From contig DATKNR010000030.1 in NCBI GenBank assembly GCA_035541255.1, positions 7,014 to 71,013 on the forward strand: a stretch of 64,000 nt of DNA. The letters run 5' to 3'. Positions within the stretch are counted from its first letter, which is position 1, and each line of letters starts with the position of its first letter. Source of the DNA: JOPF136 sp035541255 (GTDB lineage Bacteria > Acidobacteriota > Terriglobia > Acidiferrales > UBA7541). The position numbers were made by a program, and so were the translations under genes. The notes under the pieces were generated by a model. The model was given only the letters and a program-made list of their open reading frames with translations. It had not been told where the DNA came from and searched no databases. This document shows positions 62,549 to 64,000 of this stretch, piece after piece.

Positions 62549-63967
62549 ATGCGCCCTCTTTGCCTCTTCCTCCTCCCCGCCGCCATGCTCGCGGTCGCCG
62601 CCGCTGGCAGCGATGCGCCACACTCTGCAGTTCTCTATTTGCTGAGCTATTCGGGTCCCGGCGCCACCACCGTCCACGTCCGCATCGAATTTCCCGGTCA
62701 CGCCGCTGCTGCCCGCACCCTGCTCATTCCCCGGTCTGTCCCCATGGGCTACGGCGAGGAGCCTTACGACCAGTTCGTCTCGAATGTTGCTGCCTTCGAT
62801 GCCGCAGGAAAGCCGCTGGCTGTTTCCCGCGCGGAAGGCCCGCGTTGGCTCGTCGGCCCCGCCTCGCGCGTCGAGTACGACGTGGACCTCGCCCGCATGG
62901 AGCAGCAAATTCAGGACGGCACAGACAGCTCGCGGGTTCGTCCCGGCTACGTCCTCCTTGTCGGCTATTCCGTATTCGGTTTCGTGCAAGGCGAGGAGTC
63001 GAGTCCCATCGAGCTGCATATCGACGCGCCGAATGGCTGGCCTGTGTTTTCCACTCTTGCGCCCGCCGGCGGATCCCTTCGCGCAGACGATTTCTACGCC
63101 CTTGCCGATTCGCAAGTCGTTCTGGGTCCCGCCGCGCACATCGCTACGGTTCACTACGCACGCGAAAAGGACGCGCCGCTCGCTCTCGTTTCCTATTCGG
63201 AAGTACCGCTGGACCAGGCGCGCATCGAGCGCCTCGCCGGCGAAGCCATGGCCGCCATGCAGGAATATTTCGACGGCTCCGCCCCGCCGCCCTTCCCTCA
63301 CTACACTGTGCTTCTCGAATTCTTGAAGCCTCTGTCGGACAAGCATTCCTACGGTTTCGGCATGGAACACTTGGAGAGTTTTCACGCCGCGATGGCCGCA
63401 GCCGATGCCGATCCCTCTGCGCTTCCCGATGCCGGGCTCCGCTATCATATCGCGCACCACGTTGCCCACGCCTGGATTCCCAAGCGCTGCTACGGCGAAG
63501 GCTACTTCCCGTTCACCTGGGACGTGGCCCCAAAGATCGACACCATCTGGTTCAGCGAAGGCTTCGCTCAATATGCGGCCATGGTTGCCCTCGCCGCAAC
63601 CCCGGATCAGAGAGACCAGATGCTCGATCGTCGTTTCCGCAGTTCACTTCGCGAAGCGCCGCCTGAGTTCCGCCATATGCCGCTCCGCGAACTCTCGCTG
63701 CTTGCCTCGACACAGTACGCCGCCGATTTTCGCATCGGCCGGCTCACCTTCTCCCGCGGTGGCCTGATGGCCGCGGAAATGGATGACCGTATCCGGGGCG
63801 AAACGCACGGCGCAAAAAGCCTGCGCGATGCCCTCCGCCACCTCATCGCCTGGAGCGCGCAGAATCGCCGTCCGTTCCGCATCGACGACCTGCCTGTCCG
63901 CTTCCGCGAAGCCACAGGCGTCGACACGCGCGACATCCTCGATAAATGGCTCGCGCCTATCGATTGA
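62549..63967 (+). CDS. M61-like exported protein with altered zinc motif
   Basis: A 472-residue protein with a signal peptide (LCLFLLPAAMLAVAAA). The layout, an N-terminal beta domain then GFGMEHLES and WFSEGFAQYAAM (the third zinc ligand Glu, about residue 338), fits the M61 glycyl aminopeptidase-like family. The expected HExxH reads HHVAH (303-307), so the catalytic Glu is His. It may be a non-catalytic homologue. The RBS is weak; ATG 62549 is chosen for its signal peptide. It is divergent from the small helical protein gene. Confidence 0.75.
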   Translation: MRPLCLFLLPAAMLAVAAAGSDAPHSAVLYLLSYSGPGATTVHVRIEFPGHAAAARTLLIPRSVPMGYGEEPYDQFVSNVAAFDAAGKPLAVSRAEGPRWLVGPASRVEYDVDLARMEQQIQDGTDSSRVRPGYVLLVGYSVFGFVQGEESSPIELHIDAPNGWPVFSTLAPAGGSLRADDFYALADSQVVLGPAAHIATVHYAREKDAPLALVSYSEVPLDQARIERLAGEAMAAMQEYFDGSAPPPFPHYTVLLEFLKPLSDKHSYGFGMEHLESFHAAMAAADADPSALPDAGLRYHIAHHVAHAWIPKRCYGEGYFPFTWDVAPKIDTIWFSEGFAQYAAMVALAATPDQRDQMLDRRFRSSLREAPPEFRHMPLRELSLLASTQYAADFRIGRLTFSRGGLMAAEMDDRIRGETHGAKSLRDALRHLIAWSAQNRRPFRIDDLPVRFREATGVDTRDILDKWLAPID

Positions 63968-64000
63968 GTGCATAATCCCACCCCTCAAACGCATCCGGGA

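Overview
The window reads as a chromosomal segment of a GC-rich, free-living Gram-negative bacterium, most likely an Acidobacteriota. I infer this from the mix of gene families typical of that phylum: winged-helix/TPR regulators, a Ser/Thr kinase fused to TolB-like and TPR regions, a VPS10-type sortilin-like propeller protein, CocE/NonD and S9 hydrolases, a FecR/DUF6600 protein, and a dense arginine operon. No phage or plasmid backbone is visible. Most genes have clear ribosome binding sites.

Layout. 1-9.2 kb: partial DUF169 protein, DinB protein, winged-helix/TPR regulator, CocE-like hydrolase, cupin, MsrA, and an overlapping NtrB/NtrC-like two-component pair. 9.3-19.4 kb: large VPS10-type secreted protein, FecR/DUF6600 envelope protein, small conserved protein, tRNA-Val(GAC), acetate kinase, S9 peptidase. 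19.5-28.6 kb: one arginine operon, argR-C-B-D-F-G-H, a short NAGS-type acetyltransferase, then argJ, starting from a sigma70-like promoter overlapped by a possible ARG box. 28.6-30.9 kb: acyl-CoA synthetase and a small membrane protein. 40.2-44.7 kb: MsrB, pyrophosphatase, an amidohydrolase-like protein without its metal ligands, and a cytochrome c/glucose-sorbosone dehydrogenase fusion. 44.76-48.56 kb: tRNA(CAT) followed by a 3.7 kb insertion bounded by a 49-bp direct repeat of the tRNA 3' half and carrying a Ser/Thr kinase plus an MBL hydrolase. 48.8-64 kb: HdeD-like protein, SYLF protein, pntA1-pntA2-pntB, STAS protein, serine/threonine dehydratase, EF-hand hydrolase, SDR, pirin, PDH E1, PLP desulfurase-like enzyme, a small helical protein, and an M61-like protein with a changed zinc motif.

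The most unusual part is 30.9-40.05 kb. Three tiny genes of 22, 28 and 24 codons, too short for routine gene calling, lie in tandem on the minus strand. They encode Lys-rich peptides sharing the form MAKKxLK(K/R)GKKL(A/S)x(T/S)K(T/S)L. Each has its own strong RBS, a GG-N10-GC (sigma54-type) promoter 54-60 nt upstream of the ATG, and its own intrinsic terminator. A fourth promoter/terminator unit of the same size sits among them without a recognisable peptide. Upstream, in the opposite orientation, is a three-gene operon: a triple-GAF protein fused to a membrane-fusion (HlyD-like) adaptor, a lipoprotein adaptor, and a PqqD-like/M50 metalloprotease/adaptor fusion. Next to the array is a sigma54 activator with a pseudo-receiver domain. 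A palindrome, GGGGGAATWATTCCCCC, recurs about 120 bp upstream of two peptide promoters, upstream of the exporter operon, and upstream of the activator gene. I infer a sigma54-controlled peptide production and processing/export system; its function is unknown to me.
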